Assembly: GCA_029204225.1 (NCBI GenBank)
Contig: CM055092.1
Coordinates: 100,810,200-100,830,432 of the forward strand
Reading direction: 5' to 3'
Length of the DNA stretch: 20,233 bases
Origin: Diphasiastrum complanatum
Taxonomy: Eukaryota > Streptophyta > Lycopodiopsida > Lycopodiales > Lycopodiaceae
The translations under genes and the position numbers were made by a program. Below the pieces are notes generated by a model. That model worked only from the letters and a program-made list of their open reading frames with translations, searched no databases and was not told where the DNA came from. Every line of letters begins with the position of its first letter. Position 1 is the first letter of the stretch. Positions 1 to 8,262 of this stretch are shown here, piece after piece.

Positions 1-707
1 TGACTAGTTTCACCATTAACATGTTTTCTTTTCCCGAAGAAACAAGGAGCAACAACGGGACTAATCTGGCTATTGCATCTACCTCTACCCACATATTTCA
101 TTCCTTGACATTTTACATGACTCCCTACATTGACCCTACGTATAGCCGACAGGCTATCATGGACAACACGTTCTTGCAAATTTGAGATACTTTGCAGATG
201 TGAAGAGGAAGCCACACTTGAGTTTAAATTTGACCGAATGTTTTTATGACTACTTCCTAGTGGATGGCTATGCCTACACATTTTTGAAATGTATTCCACA
301 TCTGGTGGATGAGAAACATTTTCATGATCTGAATTCCAACTTGTCCAATGTCTTTTGTGTCTGACAGCTTCAACAGTGGCACTGGCAGTATTGTCGTTAG
401 TAGTAAGATCAATTGTTTCAACAAAATTACATACACTCTCTGAAAAAGAAGAACCAATAATGGAAGACCTTTGGCCAGATCTCAATCTATCCATTAGATT
501 TTGCAATGATGGACCTGCACCTATATGATGACCAGCCAAAAAGGACTCTTCTCTTGCACTTTGCAATATAGCATTTGCCATGTCCTCAACTGCAGCATCA
601 TATAAGCTCAATCTATTTGAATAACTATCCACAGATTTCCAAACGCTATGCACAACTTCGAACAAATTAGTGGTTGGTGTTGTTGACTCCTCTTTGAGGC
701 CCATCAT

Positions 708-794
708 CTGCGGTACATCCATCAAAATGTGACCAATATTGTTATATAATACACATTTATATTGAACTACAACAACATATGTACTCAACCTTAC
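708..794 (-). other. Intron 3 of the MULE transposase pseudogene
   Basis: 87-bp GT-AG intron, donor GTTACG|GTAAGG and acceptor GTACCGCAG|ATGATG, phase 0. It links the tryptophan-rich stretch (AWLLWWWNRINRW) of exon 3 to the open C-terminal exon (MMGLKEEST...). Reading through instead would hit stop codons within the intron. Confidence 0.65.
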
Positions 795-1272
795 CGTAAC
801 AATAGATTTTTCCCATCTGTTTATTCTATTCCACCACCATAGTAACCAAGCCTCCAACTGTTGAAAGTCATTTTTACAAGCATTTCCAATTTTCCACCAA
901 TTACGTATTTGATTGAATATTTCGTCTGCTTTTCACTTGCTATTTGCATTTCTCCATTGTTGACACATCTCAATGTGTGATTTTCTGAAATCCTTTTTTA
1001 TATACTTTTTAGTGTGCTTATGAACACTATCCATGAAATGAAAGAGACAAGATCTTTCACGGCCCACCATAGGTTTGTTAGGATCATCTCCATAAACTGT
1101 ACGAATTGCAATCCAATTTGTCTGGGCTTCGTCAGCCATGAATCCTTTAAATATGACTGGTAACTCCATATGTCTAGACGTTACACGATTCAACATGCGC
1201 CAAAATAGAACTTGACCTCTAACATCTTGCACCTTCATTTCACATGTTGCAATAGTTTGCATAGATTGGATT

Positions 1273-1381
1273 CTGCAACATTAAACTCAAACAACTTTGT
1301 AAGATGCCCAAAATATTAAATATTTTGAAACAAATGATAGATTTATTAATCGTCTCAAAAATGTGTATAAGATGTACTAAC
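1273..1381 (-). other. Intron 2 of the MULE transposase pseudogene
   Basis: 109-bp GT-AG intron, donor CACAAG|GTTAGT and acceptor TAATGTTGCAG|AATCC. Splicing yields HVYDTRIQSMQTIATCEM, which restores the motif string around the transposase core. Phase 2. The second MULE copy keeps a GT donor at the same codon, at 10305. Confidence 0.75.
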
Positions 1382-1696
1382 CTTGTGTCATACACATGGG
1401 CAGCCATGGTCACCCACTCTCTGACTCAAAAAACATGGTCAAAACAACACCATGCATTACTCAAATCATGTCCAGGTTGCATTCTTTTTACTAGCTCAAC
1501 CCTAGATGCTGGACCAATAATTGACATTTTAAAAATATGGCATCTATCATCCAAATCATGTGTCTGCCCAGGGAACAACGAACCATGAAAGAATTGGTAG
1601 GAGCAATTTTCTTTAAGATAAATCAAGGCTGTGATATCTTGGGATAAATCTATTGGTTGCAACTCCTTTCTGGCTTTGGTGATCCAGTTACGTAAT

Positions 1697-1780
1697 CTGC
1701 ACAAAACAATGTGAGAAAGGATTTATAGATATTCAATACAAACATATAAAAATGAAATGAAAAAAAAAAAACTAACTAAC
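1697..1780 (-). other. Intron 1 of the MULE transposase pseudogene
   Basis: 84-bp GT-AG intron, donor AAG|GTTAGT and acceptor TTTTGTGCAG|ATTACG on the minus strand. Removing it joins ...PATNNI and RLRNWI in frame, splitting an Arg codon (phase 2). The same boundary is recognisable in the second MULE copy near 9941 and 10047, which supports it as a real ancestral intron. Confidence 0.75.
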
Positions 1781-2490
1781 CTTATGTTGTTAGTGGCTGG
1801 TTCCAATGTTGATAATAGATCATGGAATGCAGATTCGTCCATGTTATTATGGTTGACTCCCAACAACTTCTATGATGTAATATTCTTTGCGATTTGTTTT
1901 TGGATTGACTTTGGCCTTTTGGTTGAAGTGGAGTTCAACAAGTTCTTGACTGTATCCTCAGCCGCTAACCTAGTTGAATAGGAAGCGTCTTCCCTAATCT
2001 CGTGGTCATGGTGGCCAATGTGTATTGCCATTCTAGTGTACAAGACATCATTTGGAATACAGTAGTATATTTTTGCTTGGCATACATTTGTGCAAACTGG
2101 AGCAACGTCGTAGTGAAGACATCTCAAATTGCTTGCATTGGATGGGAACTGACCTACACTACACTGAAATTTTAGTTTGCCAATGAAACGTGACATATTT
2201 TTTGTCCCAAAAGATTCTAGATAACCACATCTTGGATTATTACAAACAAAACCACCTGCACAATCAGATAGCCTCACTGTTCCATCAAAACCCTGCATGA
2301 TAGTGGGCTTGTATTTTAACCATCTGTGTCCATCAAATGCATGTTTCATGCCTGCCATACTATTGATTGTATATGGTGGTAGCTCAAATGCAACATTGCC
2401 ATTATACATTGTTGGTAACTCTGAAACTTTTAATGGTGCTCCACACAATTGAAACAACCTACGCAATTTGCTAGATAATGAAAGACTCAT

Positions 2491-3003
2491 CACCAGATCA
2501 CAGACAGAGGAATTACTGGTTGAACACCAGCTCCTGCCATCAAATTATAACATTTAGTAATCTCAATCAGACTGTTATCACTAGACGTATTGTCAACAGT
2601 GCAATCTACTAGAGGAAACACATTCATTTGTGATGTTATTAGAAATAGTGAGTGAAGATAATGCAAGAAGAATTCGGACAGTTTCTGCAAAAAAATGTGA
2701 AATCTGCCTTGCATTATGGTATCTTATAATAATGATCAAATAATTTGCAAAAAATATTTAGTTGATGTTGTAATGTATTATATTAAAGATTTTTCCAGAA
2801 TGTTTAATTGTGTAATTTTCATATCGTTTCTATTAAATATATTACAAAAATGAAATGGCACTACACAAGCTGTATTAATATATTTATTGTGTCAGAATTA
2901 TGTGGAGAGGGATTAATGAAGACGAAATATGTATTTATTGATAGGGCGACACGTTTAGATAATTACCAATCATAGCTTGAACGTTAGAGACTCGAAATTT
3001 GTA
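2491..3003. other. AT-rich flank upstream of the MULE gene
   Basis: A 74-codon minus frame (2490-2714, overlapping the MULE ATG by one base) could be a leader or an upstream exon, but I recognise nothing in it. The rest is AT-rich with no coding signal and no terminal inverted repeat that I could pair. Confidence 0.3.
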
Positions 3004-3356
3004 AGTGAATATTTATATTAGATCTTTATAGATTTTTAACTTATAGTTTTGCTCTTATTTTTTTTAGTGCGAGAATCCTACATTGTGTAATGTTTTAAAG
3101 TCCTGCCATTTGAATCGTACAATGCCAGCAAAATTTATTGACTTAATAAAGTTATGTAATTTAATAAACAAAAAATTTCTTGTATTTCAAAAAAATTCCA
3201 TTATAAACGACCTATAAATTAAATATTTTGCCTATAGTGAATAGCTCATATTAGATCTTTATAGCGAGAATCGTACAATGGCAGCAAAATTTATTGACTT
3301 AATAAAGTCTCAAGAAAATATTTCTTGCATTTCAAGAAAATTCCATTATAAACGAC
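3004..3356 (+). repeat. Imperfect tandem duplication, two units of unequal length
   Basis: Unit A (3004-3211) and unit B (3236-3356) share three blocks in the same order. Block one includes ATATTAGATCTTTATAG (3015 and 3248). Block two is 39 bp with one mismatch (3113-3151 and 3269-3307). Block three is 36 bp (3176-3211 and 3321-3356). Unit B lacks the internal stretches that separate the blocks in unit A, so one copy has gained or lost segments of roughly 35-40 bp. Confidence 0.8.
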
Positions 3357-3445
3357 TATAATGAAAGTTTGAAAGAAATTTTTTTTGGCCTAAGTTATGT
3401 CTTTGTTAATAACTAAAATAGTAAACAACCCTAAAGTGATGGTAG

Positions 3446-3460
3446 AACCCTAAACCCTAA
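3446..3460 (+). promoter_or_regulatory. Telobox-like motif (AACCCTAAACCCTAA)
   Basis: Two tandem plant telomere-type units. Teloboxes occur in promoters and introns of plant growth genes, and as interstitial telomere scraps. No gene start is visible next to it, so its function is unproven. Confidence 0.35.
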
Positions 3461-3523
3461 TGTAACAAAGTACACTGATCTCTAAAGTAGCCAACAATGG
3501 CTTAGTTCATTGCAATATCTGAA

Positions 3524-3620
3524 TATTGGATCAGGAGAAAGCTGAAGATTGGAAGATTGGATCAGCAGAGAACTGAAGATTGGATGATTGGATCAGGAGA
3601 GAGCTGAAGATTGGAAGATT
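3524..3620 (+). repeat. 31-bp tandem repeat, about three copies
   Basis: Copies at 3524-3554, 3555-3585 and 3586-3616, each ending GAAGATTGGA(A/T), with a few substitutions and a short fourth stub. It is a minisatellite lying just upstream of the palindrome cluster. 31 bp is not a multiple of three, so it is not a coding repeat. Confidence 0.9.
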
Positions 3621-3723
3621 TCGTAAGTCTTATTACTTGTTTGGAATTTTTTTGCATCGAGTGAGTATTGACACACATTTTAGTGCATTTTTTGTGGCAG
3701 CTGAGACATTACCCACCATCATT

Positions 3724-3816
3724 GGCAGTTGGGACAAAAAAAAAGTTTGCCTCAGCTACCAGCCTCCTCGGCGCCGAGGAGGCTGGCAGTTGAGACAAAA
3801 AAAATTGCCTCATCTG
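3724..3816 (+). repeat. Direct repeat flanking a 28-bp perfect palindrome
   Basis: The palindrome at 3759-3786 has core CCTCCTCGGCGCCGAGGAGG. On each side is a copy of a roughly 32-bp sequence starting GGCAGTTG(G/A)GACAAAAAAA and ending TTGCCTCA (3724-3758 and 3785-3816). These flanks are themselves partly complementary (CTCAGCT against GCAGTTGAG), so the whole block could fold as an extended hairpin. A weaker third copy starts near 3697. Confidence 0.85.
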
Positions 3817-3863
3817 TAAGCGATGGCAGCTAAGGCCTGAGTTCATGATTTTTTTTACTCTAT

Positions 3864-3893
3864 GCAGGCCTCCTCGGCGCCGAGGAGGCCTGC
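3864..3893. repeat. 30-bp perfect GC palindrome, copy 2
   Basis: A perfect inverted repeat with no loop, core CCTCCTCGGCGCCGAGGAGG, extended by GCAGG and CCTGC. Same core as the copies at 3759 and 4449, but with different outer arms. Confidence 0.9.
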
Positions 3894-4100
3894 GCTTCAG
3901 TCATATCGCTGGAATTAGATTCATAGACGAGCTACTGAGGACGTGAATCTGAGAAAAAATTGAGTGAGATTAAGATGAACTGTGCTGGCAGAGTATAAAA
4001 AAGCCCTGTAGCGATGGCCCGTACAGCGATGGCCCACAGACCACAGGTGGGATCATACACCCACTGCCATTTGAAGCAAAAAAATGTTTTTCACCAAATG

Positions 4101-4124
4101 TCTCCTCGGTGCGAAGGAGGCCTG
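4101..4124. repeat. Degenerate GC palindrome, copy 3
   Basis: Reads TCTCCTCGGTGCGAAGGAGG then CCTG. It matches the other copies except for two C-to-T changes, one lost base and one G-to-A change. It shares the lead-in CAAATG with the copy at 4449, so this pair was duplicated along with flanking sequence. Confidence 0.75.
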
Positions 4125-4150
4125 CATGGCCCTCAGGTATCAAATGTTAT

Positions 4151-4380
4151 CCTGCTGGTTTGAAAATGCATAATAGATGTTCAAGTCTGATCCTCTTGAA
4201 AATGCACAACAGATGGCTGAGTCCGGTCCACCTCCGGTTTTGAGAATGTGATTATCTGATCCACCTGTGGTTTTGTTGGCCAAGTGTGATCCTCCTGATT
4301 TGAAAATGCACAGTAGATGTTCAAGTCTGATCCTCTTGGAAACATGCAGTAGATGGCCGAGTCCGATCCGCCATGGGTTT
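4151..4380 (+). repeat. 90-bp direct repeat at 140-bp spacing with sub-repeats
   Basis: 4151-4240 and 4291-4380 align with a few mismatches; the stretch ATGTTCAAGTCTGATCCTCT is identical in both. Within and between the copies a shorter unit of roughly 36-47 bp starting GATCC(A/T)CCT recurs, so the block looks like a decayed minisatellite built from GATCC-type units. Confidence 0.8.
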
Positions 4381-4416
4381 GTTCGGTCAAAGAAGTCAAA
4401 GATGAGCAGTGGGTTT

Positions 4417-5046
4417 TCAAAACTGAAGATACGTGGACATCATCAAATGCCTCCTCGGCGCCGAGGAGGCCTGTGCAGGTGACGATCCTACTCTTTTCCA
4501 TCGTCGGCAGTGCAACTTTAGGCTGTGGAGCCAGCTCATTTCCTTTGATGTTCTGGATCGAGGACGATAGCCGCCGTGTGAGGATTCATATGGGTATTGG
4601 ACTACATACGCATTGATTTCGTCATCCACCGTCTTTGGTTTGCGAAAGACTCGGCTGGCAAAAATGGTTTGAGAGCCTTGAGATGTGGAAGCTTGTCGCT
4701 CCTCTCGGCCTTGGCTCTGATCCATTCCTTGACTAGTGTCCAAGCCTTGGTCTTGTGTACTAGCCTCAGTTGCGTCTGAGCCTTGATCGTGAAACTTTGG
4801 CCTCACTGCGCTTTTCTCTTTGTCTTGGCCTGAACTGGCATGTCCATCTTCAAGTGTGGGTGGCGTTGGAGGTTTTTGTTGCTCCATATGTGGTTGGCAG
4901 GCCCTAAGAGCGCCTTTTGCTTATGCAAGCTCTTGGATGGCGCGTTGGTGGTAGTTGTTGAAGTCTTGTTGGTGGTCGTTCAACGTTTGTTGGTAGCCGT
5001 TCAATGTTTGTTGGTACCGTCCCACTTGCGTTGTTAAAAAGTCCAT
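4417..5046 (-). pseudogene. Gln-rich / low-complexity coding relic (C-terminal part of the C-rich unit)
   Basis: One minus frame is open from at least 5046 to 4417 apart from a TAA at 4921-4923. It begins MDFLTTQVGRYQQTLNGYQQ, with YQQTLN repeated from a 21-bp tandem unit. It continues with PPTPPTLEDGHASSGQDKEK and a Gln/Ser-rich part, then KPKTVDDEINAYVVQYPY. The Gln-rich heptad-like start could be coiled coil. The tail runs into the palindrome. I do not recognise the family; gag-like proteins of plant retroelements often look like this, but that is inference. Confidence 0.45.
4449..4470. repeat. 22-bp perfect GC palindrome, copy 4
   Basis: Perfect palindrome with the same 20-bp core as copies 1 and 2. 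It falls inside the minus-strand open frame 4417-4887, where it encodes a Ser-Ser-Ala-Pro-Arg-Arg stretch. Confidence 0.9.
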
Positions 5047-5119
5047 CTCATTTTGACTGAGAGGATGGTTTGTGGGGGCTGGTTGGGGGGACTGGTTGGG
5101 CTAACCAAACTACTTATTG

Positions 5120-5494
5120 TTGTTGTAGGCTCTGCACCTCCGCTCCCAGGCGTTGATTTTTCGTTTCGAGTATTAGCAGCAGCAGGGCGAGATCCTGTGA
5201 TGCTTGTTGCTGGATCTCCTAGACCCGTGTGGCCAAATCCACTAGACGGCCATCCAATGAGGCTTTGGCTGCTATCAGATCTCGGATAAAAGTGCCCAAG
5301 ACCTGGTACGCCGTCGTGATGTTGGTTGGCACGGTTGATGTGGCGCTACTTGTTGATGCTTGTGGAGGTGGTGGTCGTACTTCTTGTACGTCTTCATCAT
5401 CCTCGATCAGCTCTTCAGGCTCAATCATGTCATCTGGCTGTAGGGTCGGCACGCACAGGAGATACAACATACTTAGTTTGCACGAATGCCTCAT
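5120..5494 (-). pseudogene. Acidic / Pro-rich coding relic, middle part of the C-rich unit
   Basis: Minus frame with IEPEELIEDDEDVQEVRPPP, a Ser/Thr-rich linker, then TAYQVLGTFIRDLIAAKASL and LVDLATRV. After a TAG the same frame continues EIQQQASQDL...LETKNQRL, which reads like an amphipathic helix. It ends before the 5046 segment, which is in another frame, so stops and at least one frameshift separate them. Function unknown; probably one degraded gene with the flanking entries. Confidence 0.4.
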
Positions 5495-5682
5495 CGGACA
5501 ACGGTTCGCGTCGCCCTCGGCAAGCTGATGAGATGGAGCGGATGGTGGAATGATGGGGATTGTGGAAATGTGGAGAGGCTAGGGAATGGATAGTTCGAAG
5601 GCAGAAACAAGAGGAACGATTGAAAATTTGAGGGTGGTGTCGAGGATGAAAGGAGAGTTTGGAGGTGTGAGGTTGATGAGCT

Positions 5683-6321
5683 TCATCCAAGAGAGGGAGT
5701 CGGGGGAGAGCTGGAAATGGGTAAGGGAGGCATGAGCAATGGAAGAAGAATGGTGATGGAGGGTGGAACATAAGTGATAATGACGACAAAAGGTGGAGGA
5801 ATGAGAACATTGGGACTAGAAGTGGTGGCAGTAGTGGATGTGGAAGCGGAAGCGATAGAAGCGGGTGCAGGGCATGAAGGTGCGGTGCATTGTTGGGTGG
5901 CAGGAAGATTTGCGGAGGTTGAGGCAGTGCCACGCATAGGCTTGATGGCCGGTGAGTTAGTCGGAATAGTAGGGGGAACAAGAGTAGTGTATGTAACGGT
6001 GGTGAAGAGGATGTCAGAACGATTAAAATATCGAACTTTATGTTCAAAGAGGGTACAGACGAGGGTGCAAAGAAGTGGTCCCGTGGCGATCCAGTCGCAC
6101 ATGTTGGGTTTTATGGTGAGCTTCAACTCGCTGAGGATGAAGGTGTGCCGCATGTTGGGTTTTATGGCAAGCTTCAACTCGTTGAGGATGAAGGTGTGCC
6201 AATCATAGGGCACAACCGAGGGGCACAAGAATTCTTTGTAGGATTCCACAATTTGGTGGAGGAGGTTGGATTGAATGCGATCTTTTCGCAAACTTGACAC
6301 AACTAGTAAATTGTTCAACAA
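5683..6321 (-). pseudogene. Possible gag-like / plant-transposon-protein relic with a 17-residue tandem duplication
   Basis: Minus frame of 212 codons starting at a TTG (no ATG here; a TAA closes the frame just upstream). It contains SNLLHQIVESYKEFL, then WHTFILNELKLAIKPNM followed at once by a second RHTFILSELKLTIKPNM, then FEHKVRYFNRSDIL and a long Pro/Ser/Thr-rich tail. The W-F-I ... Leu-rich ... N-x-x-I spacing faintly recalls the putative plant transposon protein domain found in gag-like regions, but I could not test it. Probably the same dead element as the neighbouring minus-strand relics. Confidence 0.4.
6100..6201 (-). repeat. 51-bp tandem duplication (two copies)
   Basis: 6100-6150 and 6151-6201 differ at few positions. 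51 bp equals 17 codons, so the duplication keeps the minus-strand frame and doubles the (H)TFI-ELKL-IKPNM motif. Confidence 0.9.
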
Positions 6322-6362
6322 ATGAGTTGCAGCTTAGATGGTAGGGTTGTTGATAGCCTCTA

Positions 6363-6689
6363 TCAAATAACCATTGTTAATATGTAAAATGGATTCAGAA
6401 GTAGGATAGGTGCATGATGGTGGCTAGGCCTGGGTCTATCGCCAGAAATAATCCCGATGGTAGCCACGGAGTGAGCGTTGACACACACGTGGTGCGTGGT
6501 ATCTTGGTATAGGATGTGGAGATGAGTTTTATCCTGATCCCATGTGGCGTAGGCCATGAGGGTGAGGTCCATGTTAATGGCGGAGGCAAAAGGCATTGGG
6601 TAAATGCCCATTGCTTGGAGGAGAGGGCCGGTTGCTTGGAACCATGGGGTCAGTTTCGTCGGAAGGGCTGCAAGGTTGATTTTTTGAGA
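6363..6689 (-). pseudogene. Unrecognised coding relic, N-terminal part of the C-rich unit
   Basis: Minus frame open from just after a TAG at 6690-6692 down to 6363. It contains LAALPTKLTPWFQATGPLLQ, MGIYPMPFASAINMDLTLMA, YATWDQDKTHLHILYQ and VCVNAHSVATIGIISGD. Amino-acid composition is protein-like and codons end mostly in C. It lies about 60 bp downstream of a TATA-like box on the same strand, so it could be the start of the element's gene. No family recognised. Confidence 0.4.
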
Positions 6690-6743
6690 CTACTGACAGA
6701 TCAATTTTTCGCTTGCAAGTGAGAGCGAGAGTGAACCAGATTT

Positions 6744-6751
6744 CTTATATA
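6744..6751 (-). promoter_or_regulatory. TATA-like box (TATATAAG)
   Basis: Minus strand, a perfect plant TATA consensus. About 60 bp downstream begins the open frame of 6689-6363. Directly upstream (minus sense) is a GC-rich block at 6830-6910 in an otherwise AT-rich area. This spacing fits a promoter for the C-rich minus-strand unit, although any such box can occur by chance. Confidence 0.4.
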
Positions 6752-6924
6752 CACCTAAAGCCTCAAGCATCCTCAGACAGCCAAGAGAAAAAAAATGCAT
6801 GACAAGTGTGAACCTTACCCACCTCGGGCAAGGCCTGGCCGCCTGGTCCTGGTGCACCCGTCGTGCACTCTCCCTGGCACCGGCCGCTCCGGCATCGGAG
6901 GGCCCTGCCTGGTCCCTCACGACT

Positions 6925-7800
6925 TTTTTATATCAACGTCACATCATTTCATTTAATACATGGATTTCTAGTTTATTAGACCCAACTTATAGAGTCTAAA
7001 ATTCATATTTTTTTTTTAAATACCAAGTCTATTTTGGTTTTTTTCACCTTTTAGAGTCCTTTTAAACTCAGAATTCAACACAATAGAACAAAAATGGAGA
7101 GACTACCAAACTCTTATAGTCGAGCAATATACAAGAACTTTACACACAAAAAAATGTAACAAGTGTCAATGTGAAAAGAAATTGCTCCACACCTCTTCTA
7201 TCCCACTCACTTAGGGTTTTGGAAAGAGAGAAATCATATTCAAACCACCTCCTTATATAATAAACATCTTGCTCAATGACATAGAAATTGATTGTACTGA
7301 GTACGGAGGCAAGAATCGTAGGTATGGCAAAAAAAAATCTTGACCACAGAGGCGATCTAACCATAGATAGAGCAACTTATCCTGTCATGTTTGTGACATC
7401 ATTGTCACAAGTTTTGACTCTATAGTATATATCTTCGTCAAGTCTAATATAATTGGAGCTTAATAAATATAACATTGGACTCTAACAATTATTGCACGTG
7501 CTTTGAAGAGATTGGACCTTGCATGGTTCCTTGGGGTATCATGTCATTGTTGACTAATGATGCTACGTGCTAACATTTTCAAATGTATTCTACATGCGTA
7601 AGAATAAGCTTTTCAACTTGCATATTGAGACCATGTGAGAATTGATCAACCTATAATTAATATTTCTACTTGAGTGTTAAATAGTGGGAATTTGGACATG
7701 ACAAATTGCATTTAAGTTCTAGAACTCTATTTACCACTAGTTATTTGAGATACAAAAAAGCTCAAAAATCTACATGGTCTTGGACACCCAAGGATGATAT
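6925..7800. other. AT-rich intergenic stretch
   Basis: Short open frames only, with no recognisable motif, terminal repeat or RNA gene. Composition is uniform and AT-rich. Confidence 0.5.
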
Positions 7801-7802
7801 GA

Positions 7803-7838
7803 CCCCCCCCCCCCCCCCCAACACACACACACACACAC
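7803..7838. repeat. Compound microsatellite C17-A-(AC)9
   Basis: Seventeen C residues at 7803-7819, then a single A, then nine AC units at 7821-7838. Its reverse complement resembles the (TG)8-G tract at 13667-13693. Confidence 0.95.
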
Positions 7839-7980
7839 AAAAGAAAAAAATACAAAACAAGTTGATCGTGGATTGTGTCTTATATATGTTTCATTTACGC
7901 ATGCGAGTCAACATGTCAACGAGACATTTGGCAATATTTTATTTGCTCCTATATTTTCGAACGTGCAAAGGACATGTATC

Positions 7981-8045
7981 CTTGCATGATTGGTCCGTAC
8001 AAATCACACGTGTCTTTGCATGGTTGGTTCGTACGTTCACACGTG
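7981..8045 (+). repeat. Short 33-bp tandem duplication with CACGTG boxes
   Basis: 7981-8012 and 8014-8045 share the pattern CTTTGCATG(A/G)TTGGT(C/T)CGTAC...TCACACGTG. Each copy ends in ACACGTG, giving two G-box-like cores 33 bp apart. No gene start is visible nearby. Confidence 0.75.
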
Positions 8046-8128
8046 CAAAGACCATTTGACCACACATGGGTATAAGAGGTAGAATCCATAGGCCATTTTC
8101 ATATTTTTTAAACTTTTTTTTTTGCGAT

Positions 8129-8200
8129 CACTACAACAAGACGCCTGAGTTTTAGCACTTTTTTTGAGCATTTTTTGGAAAAGATAGAATAAAAAATGGG
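8129..8200 (+). mobile_element. Lone CACTA-superfamily terminus (candidate)
   Basis: CACTACAACAAGACG at 8129 matches the terminal consensus of plant En/Spm-type CACTA elements (CACTACAAnAAnA), and is followed by AGTTTTAGCAC-type subterminal sequence. The preceding 3 bp (GAT) would be one copy of the target duplication. No matching opposite end followed by GAT was found within the window, so this is a truncated end, an element running on under decay, or chance. Confidence 0.4.
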
Positions 8201-8262
8201 AACGGGGAAAGCAAAAAGCTCAAGCTTCGGAATAAGTCTTGTACTTTTGAACGTGCTTTTAA

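Larger units (their letters stand above)
1..2490 (-). pseudogene. MULE (Mutator-like) transposase, multi-exon, three premature stops, 3' end beyond window
   Basis: Cut-and-paste DNA transposase of a plant MULE family. Reading the minus strand, exons 2490-1781, 1696-1382, 1272-795 and 707-1 join in one frame (phases 2, 2, 0), giving about 736 codons; the last exon is stop-free for 235 codons up to the edge. Exon 1 has a Cys/His region (CNNPRC; CQAKIYYC; HIGHHDHEI) resembling a WRKY-GCM1 type zinc finger. Exon 2 has RLRNWITKARKELQPIDL, then VELVKRMQP and FDHV. Exon 3 has FKGFMADEAQTNW (the likely second catalytic Asp, in ADE) and CLFHF, typical of the MULE core. Exon 4 has NLFEVVHSVW and GAGPSLQ, a C-terminal pattern I associate with this family. 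In-frame stops lie at 1870-1872 (TAG), 1426-1428 (TGA) and 933-935 (TGA), with no frameshift seen. The start is unsure: the ATG at 2490 is the first in frame, but an upstream exon may exist. It is probably a dead copy. Confidence 0.82.

Noticed and set aside
182-457. Open frames of 60 and 66 codons at the left edge
   Set aside because: Both are shadows of the open minus-strand MULE exon 707-1 in other frames.
1304-1588. 94-codon plus open frame
   Set aside because: Antisense shadow across intron 2 and exon 2 of the MULE transposase.
3991-4000. GAGTATAAAA as a plus-strand TATA box
   Set aside because: No plausible open frame or exon follows it; the region downstream is tandem repeat.
3500-4400. 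CRISPR-like array
   Set aside because: Repeats are contiguous or irregularly spaced minisatellites without unique equal-length spacers, in eukaryotic DNA.
5430-6047. 205-codon minus open frame rich in Pro, Leu, Ser and His
   Set aside because: Overlaps the 5683-6321 frame out of phase and is compositionally trivial (C- and T-rich strand). Only its last part (REPLSDEAFVQTKYVV) may belong to the real relic.
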